64,000 nucleotides of DNA, taken from Bryobacterales bacterium. Lineage in GTDB: Bacteria > Acidobacteriota > Terriglobia > Bryobacterales > UBA6623. Position numbers and translations under genes: made by a program. Under the pieces are notes generated by a model. The model saw only the letters and a program-made list of their open reading frames with translations, was not told where the DNA came from and made no database searches. Shown in pieces: positions 36,028 through 44,117 of the stretch (within the stretch, counting starts at the first letter, position 1; every line of letters begins with the position of its first letter). The DNA lies in the NCBI GenBank assembly GCA_028819255.1, contig JAPPMB010000002.1, positions 33,301-97,300 of the forward strand, written 5' to 3'.

Positions 36028-38844
36028 CTAGTCCACGTAGATGAAGTCGTTCGAGGCCAGCAGGACCCGGCAGTAGCTCTGCCAGGCATCCTCAGGCGTC
36101 GCTCCCTCGAGCCGCGAGGCGAACCCGTCGAGATAGGTCAGCGCCCCGTCGACCTCGGTCGCGTCCGGCTCGCGCGAAAGAATGCTCAGATAGGCTTGTC
36201 GAACCCGGTCCGCATCCCCCGGCCCGCCGGCCTCCAGCAGGCGGCCCGCGATGTTGGAGGCGCGCTGATCGACGAATTCGCTGTTCATCATGAACAGCGC
36301 CTGCGGAGCCACGTTGGTCACGGCCCGCTTGCCGACCGAGGTCACGGCGTCGCCGAAATCGAACAGATTCAGCAGTGTGGGCAGGTTGGCCCTCCGAAGC
36401 GGCAGGTAGACCATCCGTCGCGTGGAGGTGGCGGGGTCGATGCTCAGTCTGTCATTCGAGTTCTCGCGGTCGGTGCCGAAACCCGACTGGAGCGTGCCCC
36501 CCATCGCCAGGTCGATGGACCGATCAACGGCCAGCATGCCGTCCCGTATCTCCTCGATGTCGAGCCGCCGCCGGTTGAAGTGTGAGAGCCACTGGTTGGC
36601 CGGGTCGGCCTGGGCCGCCGCTTCGGCAGCGACGCTGCTCATTCGGTAGGCGTTCGACAGCATGATCCGGCGGTGCATCCCCTTGACGGACCAGCCGTCC
36701 TCCACGAAGCGGGCTGCGAGCCAGTCGAGCAATTCCGGGTGGGTCGGCGGCGAACCGAGCTTGCCGAAGTTGCTGGGCGTTCGGACGATTCCCTCGCCGA
36801 AGTGCTTCTGCCAGATGCGATTGACCAACACCCTGGCAGTGAGAGGATTGTCCCGGGATCCGATCCACTTGGCCAGCTCCAGCCTGCCGCTGCCGGTCTT
36901 CACCGGCTCCTGGTCGAAACCTGCGATGATCGCCGGGAAGACCTTCGGCGCCAGCTCGCCCTCCGACCCGTAGTCGCCGCGCACGAAAACTCGCTGTTCA
37001 ACGCTTGCGCCCTCTTCGACGGCGTTTGCCATCGGCGGCTCGGGCATCGCCGCCGCCCGCAGGGTCTTGAGCTCGCTCCTGAGAACCGCCATCACCTCGC
37101 GTGTCTCCGGCTTCAGGATGCTGTCTCTTTCCTCGCCCCGGAACGAGAGCGGTCCGTCCTTCGCGCCATACAGGTCGTGGAAGAACCGGTCCCTTCCGGG
37201 TTGAAACCTCGGCTTCGGTGGAGGCGGCATGAAACCGTCCTTCAGCTGTGCGATCGCCCCTTTCCGCCAGCGTCGGATCGTGTGGTGCCACTCCCCGAGG
37301 ACGCTTGAGAACCGGTCCTGGTACGCGGCCGCGACTTGCGACCTCTGGGACGGCATGGCGTCGTGCCATTCGGCAAGCTGGCCTCGCGGCGTGGCTCTGG
37401 GCTCGAGGTAGTCGATCCACTTCCCGAGCAGCCTCCGCTCCAGGTTGAGCCTCGATGCGACCTCGGACGGATCGCCGCCGTCCTCGTAGCATTCCCGCGC
37501 GGCGAGCATGTAGTCGGCGGTGCGTCCCGCGACCGAGTCGATGTACAGCTCGATCTCGATGTCGGCCGCGTTGTCAAGCTCGATCTGCTTGTTCTTGATG
37601 ACGCGCTGCTCCGCCACGTAGCGGTCATGCACAGCAGTTGGCACCAGCGGCTTGTAGAGCAGCTTCGAGACGTGTGTGTTCGGGGTGTCGAAGCTTCGCG
37701 TTGACGCGAAGATGCCCGCCAGGGAGTAGTAGTCCCTGGTCAGGATGGGATCGAACTTGTGATCGTGACAGCGCGCGCAGGCCACCGTCATCCCGAGCAT
37801 TGCTTTCGACACGACCTCGATCTGCTCGTCGTAGACGTCGTACAGCATGCGCTTCTTGTCCTGCTGGGCAACTGCTTTCGGCCCCAGCGCGAGAAAGCCC
37901 GTGGCGATGATGCCGCGCCGGTTGATTCCGTCGGGGCCGTCCGGCGGGAGCAGGTCCCCGGCGATCTGCTCGACGATGAACTGGTCGTACGGGCGGTCGA
38001 TGTTGAAGGATTCGACGACGTAGTCGCGGTACCTCCATGCGTACGGATAGCGGTGATCCTCGTCATTGCCGGTCGAGTCCGCGTAGCGCGCCACATCCAG
38101 CCAGTGCCGACCCCACCGCTCGCCATAGGCGGGGGAGGAGAGGAGCCTGTCGACGACACGCTCGAAGGCGCTAGGGGAGTGGTCCGCGAGGAATGCGTCG
38201 GCTTCCTGCGGGGTAGGGGGCAGCCCCGTCAGGTCGAAAGTCGCACGGCGCAGCCACACGAGCCTCCCCGCAGGAGCTGCAGGCTCCAGTTCGCGCTCCT
38301 CGAGTTTCGCCAGCACGAAGCGATCGATCGGAGTTCCTGCCCAGTCCGCATCCCTGACCTCGGGCGGGTCCGGGTCGGCCGCCGGTCGGAACGCCCAGTA
38401 GTTCTTCTGTTCTTCGGTGAAGGCGCCCTGCCGGTGCGGAGGGATCATTGCCTCCCTGCGCTCGGCGCCCGGCCAGGGAGCGCCCCGTCTAACCCAGTCG
38501 CGCAGGATGTCCAGCTCGTGGTCCGGAAGCTTCCCGCCCGGCGGCATCTTCACGCGGGTCTTGTAGCCCACGATGGCCAGCAGCCGGCTGGAATCGGGAT
38601 CGTCGACCGAGATCAATGCCGCCTCGTCCCGCGCTTTCAGGAATCCGTCCAGTCCGGAGAGGTCGATGTTGCCGCTCTTGAGTTGCGTGTTGTGGCAGGC
38701 GTGGCATCTGGCGGCCAGCAGCGGCCGCACCTCCTGCTCGAAGTGCTCCAGGCCGGCCGCATCCGCCCCGAGTGTCGGCGGAACTCCCAGAAACGCGGCC
38801 AGAACTCCGCTTGCGACCAGCCCATAGGATCCGACTGACTTCAT
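36028..38844 (-). CDS. PSD1 / planctomycete-cytochrome-C domain protein (DUF1549-DUF1553)
   Basis: 938 residues from ATG 38844, which opens a signal peptide (MKSVGSYGLVASGVLAAFLG). Order: a single-haem planctomycete cytochrome C domain with CHACHN (RPLLAARCHACHNTQLKSG) and a distal RVKMPPGGKL; DUF1549 (PIDRFVLAKLEERELEPA, RATFDLTGLPPTPQEADAFL, YGERWGRHWLDVARYADS); DUF1553 near the end (LTARVLVNRIWQKHFGEGIV, FGKLGSPPTHPELLDWLAAR, LMMNSEFVDQRA-like). Exported. Upstream of and probably cotranscribed with its DUF1501 partner. The biochemical role is unknown; abundance in Planctomycetes and Solibacter-like bacteria links it to degradation of complex glycans. Confidence 0.92.
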   Translation of the reverse strand: MKSVGSYGLVASGVLAAFLGVPPTLGADAAGLEHFEQEVRPLLAARCHACHNTQLKSGNIDLSGLDGFLKARDEAALISVDDPDSSRLLAIVGYKTRVKMPPGGKLPDHELDILRDWVRRGAPWPGAERREAMIPPHRQGAFTEEQKNYWAFRPAADPDPPEVRDADWAGTPIDRFVLAKLEERELEPAAPAGRLVWLRRATFDLTGLPPTPQEADAFLADHSPSAFERVVDRLLSSPAYGERWGRHWLDVARYADSTGNDEDHRYPYAWRYRDYVVESFNIDRPYDQFIVEQIAGDLLPPDGPDGINRRGIIATGFLALGPKAVAQQDKKRMLYDVYDEQIEVVSKAMLGMTVACARCHDHKFDPILTRDYYSLAGIFASTRSFDTPNTHVSKLLYKPLVPTAVHDRYVAEQRVIKNKQIELDNAADIEIELYIDSVAGRTADYMLAARECYEDGGDPSEVASRLNLERRLLGKWIDYLEPRATPRGQLAEWHDAMPSQRSQVAAAYQDRFSSVLGEWHHTIRRWRKGAIAQLKDGFMPPPPKPRFQPGRDRFFHDLYGAKDGPLSFRGEERDSILKPETREVMAVLRSELKTLRAAAMPEPPMANAVEEGASVEQRVFVRGDYGSEGELAPKVFPAIIAGFDQEPVKTGSGRLELAKWIGSRDNPLTARVLVNRIWQKHFGEGIVRTPSNFGKLGSPPTHPELLDWLAARFVEDGWSVKGMHRRIMLSNAYRMSSVAAEAAAQADPANQWLSHFNRRRLDIEEIRDGMLAVDRSIDLAMGGTLQSGFGTDRENSNDRLSIDPATSTRRMVYLPLRRANLPTLLNLFDFGDAVTSVGKRAVTNVAPQALFMMNSEFVDQRASNIAGRLLEAGGPGDADRVRQAYLSILSREPDATEVDGALTYLDGFASRLEGATPEDAWQSYCRVLLASNDFIYVD

Positions 38845-38996
38845 CGCCGCCTGCTCACCTTCATTATTGACCATCGCCGAGGTCCGGCGTTCCGGGTCCC
38901 ATCCGCGTGCGGAGCGCAGCAAGTTCGACTCGGACGGTGCAACCTTTCGGCTCTGCGGGTGTTCTCTAGACAGTGGGCTCGCCTCTGGCGGGTGGA

Positions 38997-39539
38997 ATGA
39001 CCGACACCAGCGCGTTTGAGAGGTTCGTCCGGAGGTACCAAGACATGGTATTCGGCACTGCCGTTCGGTTGCTCGGAGATCCGAGTGAGGCCGAGGATGT
39101 CGCGCAGACTGTGTTCCTGCGTGCGTTCGAGCGGTTTGAGACCCTGCGCTCGAGCCCGGCGGTTGGAGGCTGGCTGAGGACGGTGGCGACCAATCTCTGT
39201 CTCAACCACCTCAAGCGGGTCCGGTCCCGCTACCGCCTCTTCAGCCAGCAGCGGCCGGGTGCGGGCGACGCCGGACCGTCATTCGAGGAGTCCCTGGCTT
39301 CTCCCAGTTCCCAAGCGGCCGACCTGGAACGCCGCCAGGAGCATGCCCGGCTGGAGCGGGGCATCCGCCAGCTTCCGGACCACCAGCGCGTTCCGCTCGT
39401 CCTGTTCCATTTCCAGGATCGAAGCTACGGCGAGATCGCCGCTGTGCTCGGCGTCTCCCTGGCGAAGGTCAAGACCGACATCCACCGAGGCCGATTGGCG
39501 CTGCGCCGTCTCATGGAGGCATCCGATGACGCCCGCTGA
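38997..39539 (+). CDS. ECF-type RNA polymerase sigma factor
   Basis: 180 residues from ATG 38997, with GGTGG just upstream. Region 2: FERFVRRYQDMVFGTAVRLL, GDPSEAEDVAQTVFLRAFER and GGWLRTVATNLCLNHLKRVR. Region 4: RGIRQLPDHQRVPLVLFHFQ and SYGEIAAVLGVSLAKVKTDI. No region 1 or 3, as expected for ECF sigma factors. The next gene overlaps its end by 14 bases and encodes a small membrane protein that is probably its anti-sigma factor. It is divergent from the PSD1 gene with 152 bp between. Confidence 0.92.
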   Translation: MTDTSAFERFVRRYQDMVFGTAVRLLGDPSEAEDVAQTVFLRAFERFETLRSSPAVGGWLRTVATNLCLNHLKRVRSRYRLFSQQRPGAGDAGPSFEESLASPSSQAADLERRQEHARLERGIRQLPDHQRVPLVLFHFQDRSYGEIAAVLGVSLAKVKTDIHRGRLALRRLMEASDDAR

Positions 39540-39921
39540 ACTCGAATCGCGCGTCAGCCGTTGGCTGGATCGTCTGCCCGAGCCGGAAGCACCGTCCTCG
39601 CTGGTTCCCAGGGTCATGGCAGGGATCGAGCGCATGGCGAACAGGTCCTGGTACCAGCGGCCGTGGCGCTCGTGGCCGATGGTGTTGCGGGCAGCCGGCG
39701 CTGCGGCGTTCGCCGCCCTCTTCTGGCTGAGTGTCCAGGGGCTGGCATGGATCGACGGTACCGGAGTGTCCGCACTGATGGGAACGGCACATGCCGTCTG
39801 GCGGCTCGTGATCGAGCCGAGCGCAGTCTACCTCGTTGCCTCGGCCGCCGTGATGGGTGCAGTTTGCGCCCTTTATTGCGCGGCAATCTCGCGCGTCCTC
39901 TTGGAAAGGAGTCCGGAATGA
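39526..39921 (+). CDS. probable membrane anti-sigma factor
   Basis: 131 residues beginning inside the sigma-factor gene (ATG 39526), so translation is coupled. A short acidic cytoplasmic part (LESRVSRWLDRLPEPEAPSS) of the kind that holds sigma factors is followed by two membrane segments, PMVLRAAGAAAFAALFWLSV and VYLVASAAVMGAVCALYCAA. It lacks the His-x3-Cys-x2-Cys zinc motif of the ZAS family. The function is inferred from position, size and topology. Its stop overlaps the start of the following RDD gene (ATGA). Confidence 0.6.
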   Translation: MTPAELESRVSRWLDRLPEPEAPSSLVPRVMAGIERMANRSWYQRPWRSWPMVLRAAGAAAFAALFWLSVQGLAWIDGTGVSALMGTAHAVWRLVIEPSAVYLVASAAVMGAVCALYCAAISRVLLERSPE

Positions 39922-41423
39922 TGAACCCAAGACACCCCCTGCTGTTGGCGCTGGCGGCCCTCATGGCTGCTTGGCCTGTCGCCTCGCTGGCCCAGGCCCC
40001 ATCCGACGTGCCCGCGGAAGAGCAGGCGCCCGAGACACCCGAGAACCCAGGCCAGCCGGACGAGTCCGGAGTCGAGCCGGAACAGAGGATGGCCGTCGGC
40101 GAGGTCGTTCGGTTCGGTTCCGACTACACGTTGGCCGAAGGCGAACTCGCCAGCGAGGTCACGGTGATCGGCGGCGACCTTGTGATCGAGGGCGCCGTCA
40201 ACCGCGACGTCGCGGTGATCGGGGGCTCTGCGCGTCTCGCCGGGACGGCCGAAATCGGCGGCGATCTGGCGGTGATCGGTGGGCCGTTGACGGTCGAGGA
40301 CGGAGCCGTCATAGCTGGTGATTTCGCGGTGATCGGCGGAAGAATCGAGGCGCCTCCCGATTTCGCTCCCGGCGGCGACCATGTGGAGATCAACCCGTTC
40401 GGCGTCAGCCGTGCGCTCGAGGCGATCCTGGCCTGGCTCCGGGGCGGATTTCTCCTGGGACGGCCGATCGTCCCAACGCTGTTGTGGACATGGGGTGTTG
40501 TACTCGTCTTCGCTCTCGTCTACCTGGCCATCAACCTCGTCTGCGAACGTCCCGTCAGGAAGTGTGTCGAGACCCTGTCCGAGAAGCCGCTGACCACGTT
40601 TCTGGTGGGGGTCCTGGTGCTGCTGCTGATCGGCCCGGTCACCGGGTTGCTCATGGTCTCGATCATCGGTCTCCCCGTCGTGCCGCTTCTCTGGCTTACG
40701 TTCCTGCTGCTCGGGCTATTCGGGAAGGCGGGCGTGTTTCGCTGGCTCGGCGCAATGATCCTCCCCGAGGACGCCGACGGGGGGCGGCTGATCGCCGCTC
40801 GTTCGCTCGGGATCGGGATCGCCGCCGTCTGCCTGTTCTACATGGTCCCGGTGCTGGGCTTTTCGGTCTGGACGGCGGCGGGCGTGTTCGGTCTCGGTGC
40901 CGCGGTCTCCACCGTGCATGCGGGATTGAGGCGCGAGCATCCGGCGCTCTCCGTTCCGGCCTCGGACCGCGCCCCCGGACCGGGGCCGGACGACCAGCCG
41001 GCGGACGTCTCGGCCGAACCCACCGCCGAACCGACGGGTCTGACAGCACACCCTCGGGCCGGCTTCGGCAGGCGTTTGGGAGCGCTTCTGCTCGACGCGA
41101 TGCTGCTGTTGGTGACCGCCGTGCTTCTCGACCTTGACGGCGCCCCCTTCTTTCTGCTGGTCCTGGCCTACTCGGTTGTCCTTTGGGGCTGGAAGACCAC
41201 CACGATCGGAGGCATCATCTGCCACTTGCGGGTCGTGCGCGTTGACGGCGCGCCGCTGACGCTCTCCGATTCGCTGGTCCGCGGGCTTTCGTGCATCGTC
41301 TCGGCGCTGCCTGCGGGGCTCGGCTGGTTCTGGATCCTCTGGGATCCGGGGAAGCAGGCCTGGCATGACAGGATTGCCGGAACCTGCGTGGTGCAGGTCC
41401 CGCCCAGCCTGCCGCTGCCGTAG
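39918..41423 (+). CDS. membrane protein with bactofilin-like repeats and RDD domain
   Basis: About 501 residues; ATG 39918 or 39921, with GGAAAGGAG upstream. A signal peptide (HPLLLALAALMAAWPVASLA) and Pro/Glu linker lead into a short right-handed beta stretch of repeats of the form SEVTVIGGDLVIEGAVNRDV and AEIGGDLAVIGGPLTVEDGA, like bactofilins/polymer-forming proteins. Four or so hydrophobic helices (LWTWGVVLVFALVYLAINLV, FLVGVLVLLLIGPVTGLLMV and others) follow, then an RDD domain (RAGFGRRLGALLLDAMLLLV, HLRVVRVDGAPLTLSDSLVR, KQAWHDRIAGT). Third gene of the sigma/anti-sigma operon, so it may be the sensor or target of that stress system. Confidence 0.78.
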   Translation: MMNPRHPLLLALAALMAAWPVASLAQAPSDVPAEEQAPETPENPGQPDESGVEPEQRMAVGEVVRFGSDYTLAEGELASEVTVIGGDLVIEGAVNRDVAVIGGSARLAGTAEIGGDLAVIGGPLTVEDGAVIAGDFAVIGGRIEAPPDFAPGGDHVEINPFGVSRALEAILAWLRGGFLLGRPIVPTLLWTWGVVLVFALVYLAINLVCERPVRKCVETLSEKPLTTFLVGVLVLLLIGPVTGLLMVSIIGLPVVPLLWLTFLLLGLFGKAGVFRWLGAMILPEDADGGRLIAARSLGIGIAAVCLFYMVPVLGFSVWTAAGVFGLGAAVSTVHAGLRREHPALSVPASDRAPGPGPDDQPADVSAEPTAEPTGLTAHPRAGFGRRLGALLLDAMLLLVTAVLLDLDGAPFFLLVLAYSVVLWGWKTTTIGGIICHLRVVRVDGAPLTLSDSLVRGLSCIVSALPAGLGWFWILWDPGKQAWHDRIAGTCVVQVPPSLPLP

Positions 41424-41426
41424 GGG

Positions 41427-41448
41427 CCGGCGCTTGTCAGGGCGCCGG
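41427..41448. terminator. hairpin between convergent genes, possible bidirectional terminator
   Basis: CCGGCGC (41427-41433) and GCGCCGG (41442-41448) form a perfect 7-bp stem with an 8-base loop, between the RDD stop and the last codons of the convergent sulfatase gene. No T-rich tail on either side. Confidence 0.45.
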
Positions 41449-42867
41449 AGTCAGCAGCCCTCGGACGATTGCCCATCCGAACCGGCGCAGGCCGACGGCT
41501 GGGTCGACGCCGTCCTGAAAGCGCTCCGCGCTCCGGCGCAGCCGATCGACGACATCGGGATGCTTCGCCGAGAGGTCCTGGGTCTCGCCGGGGTCAAGAT
41601 CGATTCGGTACAGGAGGGAGGGGTTGAGGGCTCGACGCCTGCGGGGGCGGCCCCTCCTGTCCACCACTCGTTCGCGCAGGTGCAGTTTCCATGGCCCGGA
41701 ACGGACTGCGCTCACCTTCTTGCGACTGCTGAACACCAGGTCGCGCGGCCGCGGCTTCTCGCCGTCCCGCAGCATGGGCAGGATGTCGATGCCGTCGAAC
41801 GTGCGGCCCGGGGGGAGATCCGCTCCGGCCAGCGAGCTGACTGTGGGGAAGAGATCCATGAGCGTGGCCGGGGCCGATCTGGATTCGCCGGCGGGCAGCC
41901 GGCCGCGAGCGCGGACGATGAGAGGGATCCGCAGTCCTCCCTCCCAGGTCATGCCCTTGAAGCCCCGCAGGCCGCCGGTGGAACCCCCGGGGGTGGACTC
42001 GTCGCCGATCCAGGGGCCGTTGTCACTGGTGAAGAACACGACCGTGTTTCCGTCCATTTCAAGATCGGAGACCACCGAGAGCAGATGGCCGACGCTGGCG
42101 TCGAGCTCCTCAACGGCATCGCCGTAGGGACCGTGTCTTGAGCGCCCGGTGAATTCCGCAGACGCCGCCAGAGGGATGTGCGGCATCGTGTAGGCGAGGT
42201 ACAGGAAGAAGGGCCGGCCCTGGGTCCGCCTGAGGAAATCGATCGCCCGCCGGGTGTATCTCCGCGTCAGAAGCGCCTGGCCGGCTGGGGACTCCACCGA
42301 TTGCGAGCCGTCGAAGAGCTCGAGACGCGGCCACTGGAGCCTGCGCAGCCAAACCATGTTGTTGCTGTACAGCACTCCGAAGAACTCGTCGAATCCGTGG
42401 CGGTCCGGCCGGAACGGCTTCCGGCCGCCCAGATGCCACTTCCCGATGCATGCCGTCGCGTATCCCGCGGCCCGCAGGTGCTCGGCCAGCGTGACTTCCG
42501 AGTCGGGAAGCCCCTGGGTCTCCTTGGGAATGAGCACGCGGGTGATTCCCGTTCGCAGCGGATGGCGGCCGGTCAGCAGTGCCGCCCGCGCAGGTGAGCA
42601 GGTCGGAGCCGGCGTGTAGAACTGCGTCAGTCGCACACCCTCCGACGCCATCCGGTCGAGCGCAGGCGTCCGGATCGCCTGGCCCCCGTAGCAGCCGAGG
42701 TCGCCGATCCCCAGGTCGTCCGCGACGATGACCACGAAGCTCGGACGATCGCCCGCGGCCGCGTCGAGGGCCGTCGGGAAGGCCCACGCGGCCAGCAGCC
42801 ACCAAAGCCCCAGCCGCCGCGCACCTCCCCCCGGGAAACGCGGGCCCGCCCGCGCCGGCCGGTTCAT
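41437..42867 (-). CDS. type I sulfatase (formylglycine-dependent)
   Basis: 476 residues; ATG 42867 overlaps the stop of the upstream gene (ATGA). Signal peptide with hydrophobic core LGLWWLLAAWAFPTALDA. Metal site: FVVIVADDLGIGDLGCYG. Formylglycine motif: TCSPARAALLTGRHP (C-x-P-x-R, Cys converted to formylglycine). Also ACIGKWHLGG and FFTSDNGPW. It hydrolyses sulfate esters in the periplasm; the substrate is unknown. A separate maturation enzyme is needed and is not in the window. Last gene of the iron-operon-linked run, an unusual place for a sulfatase. Confidence 0.9.
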   Translation of the reverse strand: MNRPARAGPRFPGGGARRLGLWWLLAAWAFPTALDAAAGDRPSFVVIVADDLGIGDLGCYGGQAIRTPALDRMASEGVRLTQFYTPAPTCSPARAALLTGRHPLRTGITRVLIPKETQGLPDSEVTLAEHLRAAGYATACIGKWHLGGRKPFRPDRHGFDEFFGVLYSNNMVWLRRLQWPRLELFDGSQSVESPAGQALLTRRYTRRAIDFLRRTQGRPFFLYLAYTMPHIPLAASAEFTGRSRHGPYGDAVEELDASVGHLLSVVSDLEMDGNTVVFFTSDNGPWIGDESTPGGSTGGLRGFKGMTWEGGLRIPLIVRARGRLPAGESRSAPATLMDLFPTVSSLAGADLPPGRTFDGIDILPMLRDGEKPRPRDLVFSSRKKVSAVRSGPWKLHLRERVVDRRGRPRRRRALNPSLLYRIDLDPGETQDLSAKHPDVVDRLRRSAERFQDGVDPAVGLRRFGWAIVRGLLTPAP

Positions 42868-44117
42868 TTCCTGAGGTCGCGGAATCGCCTTGCCTTCGCC
42901 TGCCAGCGGGGCAGGCTGTCGAACGGCACGCCGCGGACCGTGACACGCACTCCGAAGGCACTGCGCACGTCTTCGGCGATCGCCCGACACTCGGCGGCAG
43001 TCGCTTCCGCCTCGACCACCACCTCGTCCATCTCGCCGTCGCGCGCGACCGTGATGCGGAACTCTGCCCTGCCCGCGACGCGCCGAACGGCCCCTTCGAT
43101 CCCCGACGGGTGAAGGTTGACGCCGCGAACGAGCATCATCTCGTCGATCCGGCCCAGGACGCCGCCCCTGAGGAGCAACCCTTCGTCTGTACGCACCGGC
43201 CGAACCAGATCGCCCGTGCGGTAGCGGATGATGGGGCAGCCCCAGCGGCCGAGGTTGGTGAGGACCAGCTCGCCGGCCCGCCCGTTGCAGACCGGCCGGT
43301 CATTGCCCACCTCCAGCACCTCGGCGACGAATTCCCTCTCGTTGACGTACACGCCGGCGCCGTCGGGGCAGGGGATTCCGTAGGCCCCGACCTCACTGGC
43401 TCCCGCGTGATCGAACACTGCCGCACCCCAGGCGTCCTCGATGCGCCGTCGCACGTCGGGCAGGCTGCCCCCGGGCTCCCCGGCCAGGATCGCGCGGCGG
43501 ATTGGGGAGGATGCGGTGTCGATCCCTTCCCGTTCGGCGATCTCCGCCATGTGCAGCGCGTAGGTCGGGGTGCTGAAGAGGACTGTGCAGCCAGTTTCGA
43601 GAAGCAACCGGAGCCGACGACCCGTTGTTGCTCCGCCGCCCGGTACCGCGAGGAGGCGCCGCCGCGTGACGGCGTCAAAGGCAGACCAGAAGCCGATGAA
43701 CGGCGCGAAGGAGAAGGCGAAGAAGGCGCGGTCGCCCCGCCGGACACCGCAGGCGTCGAGCACGACATCCCAGCAGTCGCACCACCAGTCCCAGCTCCGG
43801 GCGGTGTCGAGCACAATCAGGGGATTTCCCATCGTGCCGGATGTCTGGTGGTACCTGACGTAGGCGTCGACCGGGTACGTCAGGTTGGTGCCGAACGGCG
43901 GATGCTCGCGCATGTCGGCGGAAAGCTGCTGGTTCGAGGTGAGCGGCAGTCGGCGGAATTCTTCCGCGCTGCGGGGCAGGGCGGCGCCGGCAAGGCGCGC
44001 CTGCCAGAACGGATTGCTCCGCAGGACGGCAGGCAGCATCTCGCTCAGCCGGGCGAGCTGGTCCCAGCGGTCGAGGGTGGCAAGCCCCGGCGGGCAACTG
44101 GTCTCGATCGCCGGCAT
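42864..44117 (-). CDS. PaaK-like adenylate-forming acyl-CoA ligase
   Basis: About 417 residues when started at ATG 44117, which overlaps the FeoB permease stop (TGATG); longer starts lie inside feoB. Family features: YHQTSGTMGNPLIVLDTARS (ATP loop), STPTYALHMAEIAEREG, AGEPGGSLPDVRRRIED, YRTGDLVRPV and GVNLHPSGIEGAVRRV. It activates a carboxylic acid with ATP to acyl-AMP and then CoA, as phenylacetate-CoA ligase does. The position inside an iron operon is unexpected; it could make or use a siderophore-like aryl acid, but no siderophore genes are seen. Substrate unknown. Confidence 0.85.
   Translation of the reverse strand: MPAIETSCPPGLATLDRWDQLARLSEMLPAVLRSNPFWQARLAGAALPRSAEEFRRLPLTSNQQLSADMREHPPFGTNLTYPVDAYVRYHQTSGTMGNPLIVLDTARSWDWWCDCWDVVLDACGVRRGDRAFFAFSFAPFIGFWSAFDAVTRRRLLAVPGGGATTGRRLRLLLETGCTVLFSTPTYALHMAEIAEREGIDTASSPIRRAILAGEPGGSLPDVRRRIEDAWGAAVFDHAGASEVGAYGIPCPDGAGVYVNEREFVAEVLEVGNDRPVCNGRAGELVLTNLGRWGCPIIRYRTGDLVRPVRTDEGLLLRGGVLGRIDEMMLVRGVNLHPSGIEGAVRRVAGRAEFRITVARDGEMDEVVVEAEATAAECRAIAEDVRSAFGVRVTVRGVPFDSLPRWQAKARRFRDLRK

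Noticed and set aside
35302..36585. Plus-strand open frame spanning the DUF1501 and PSD1 genes
   Set aside because: Antisense shadow; both minus-strand proteins are clearly recognisable.
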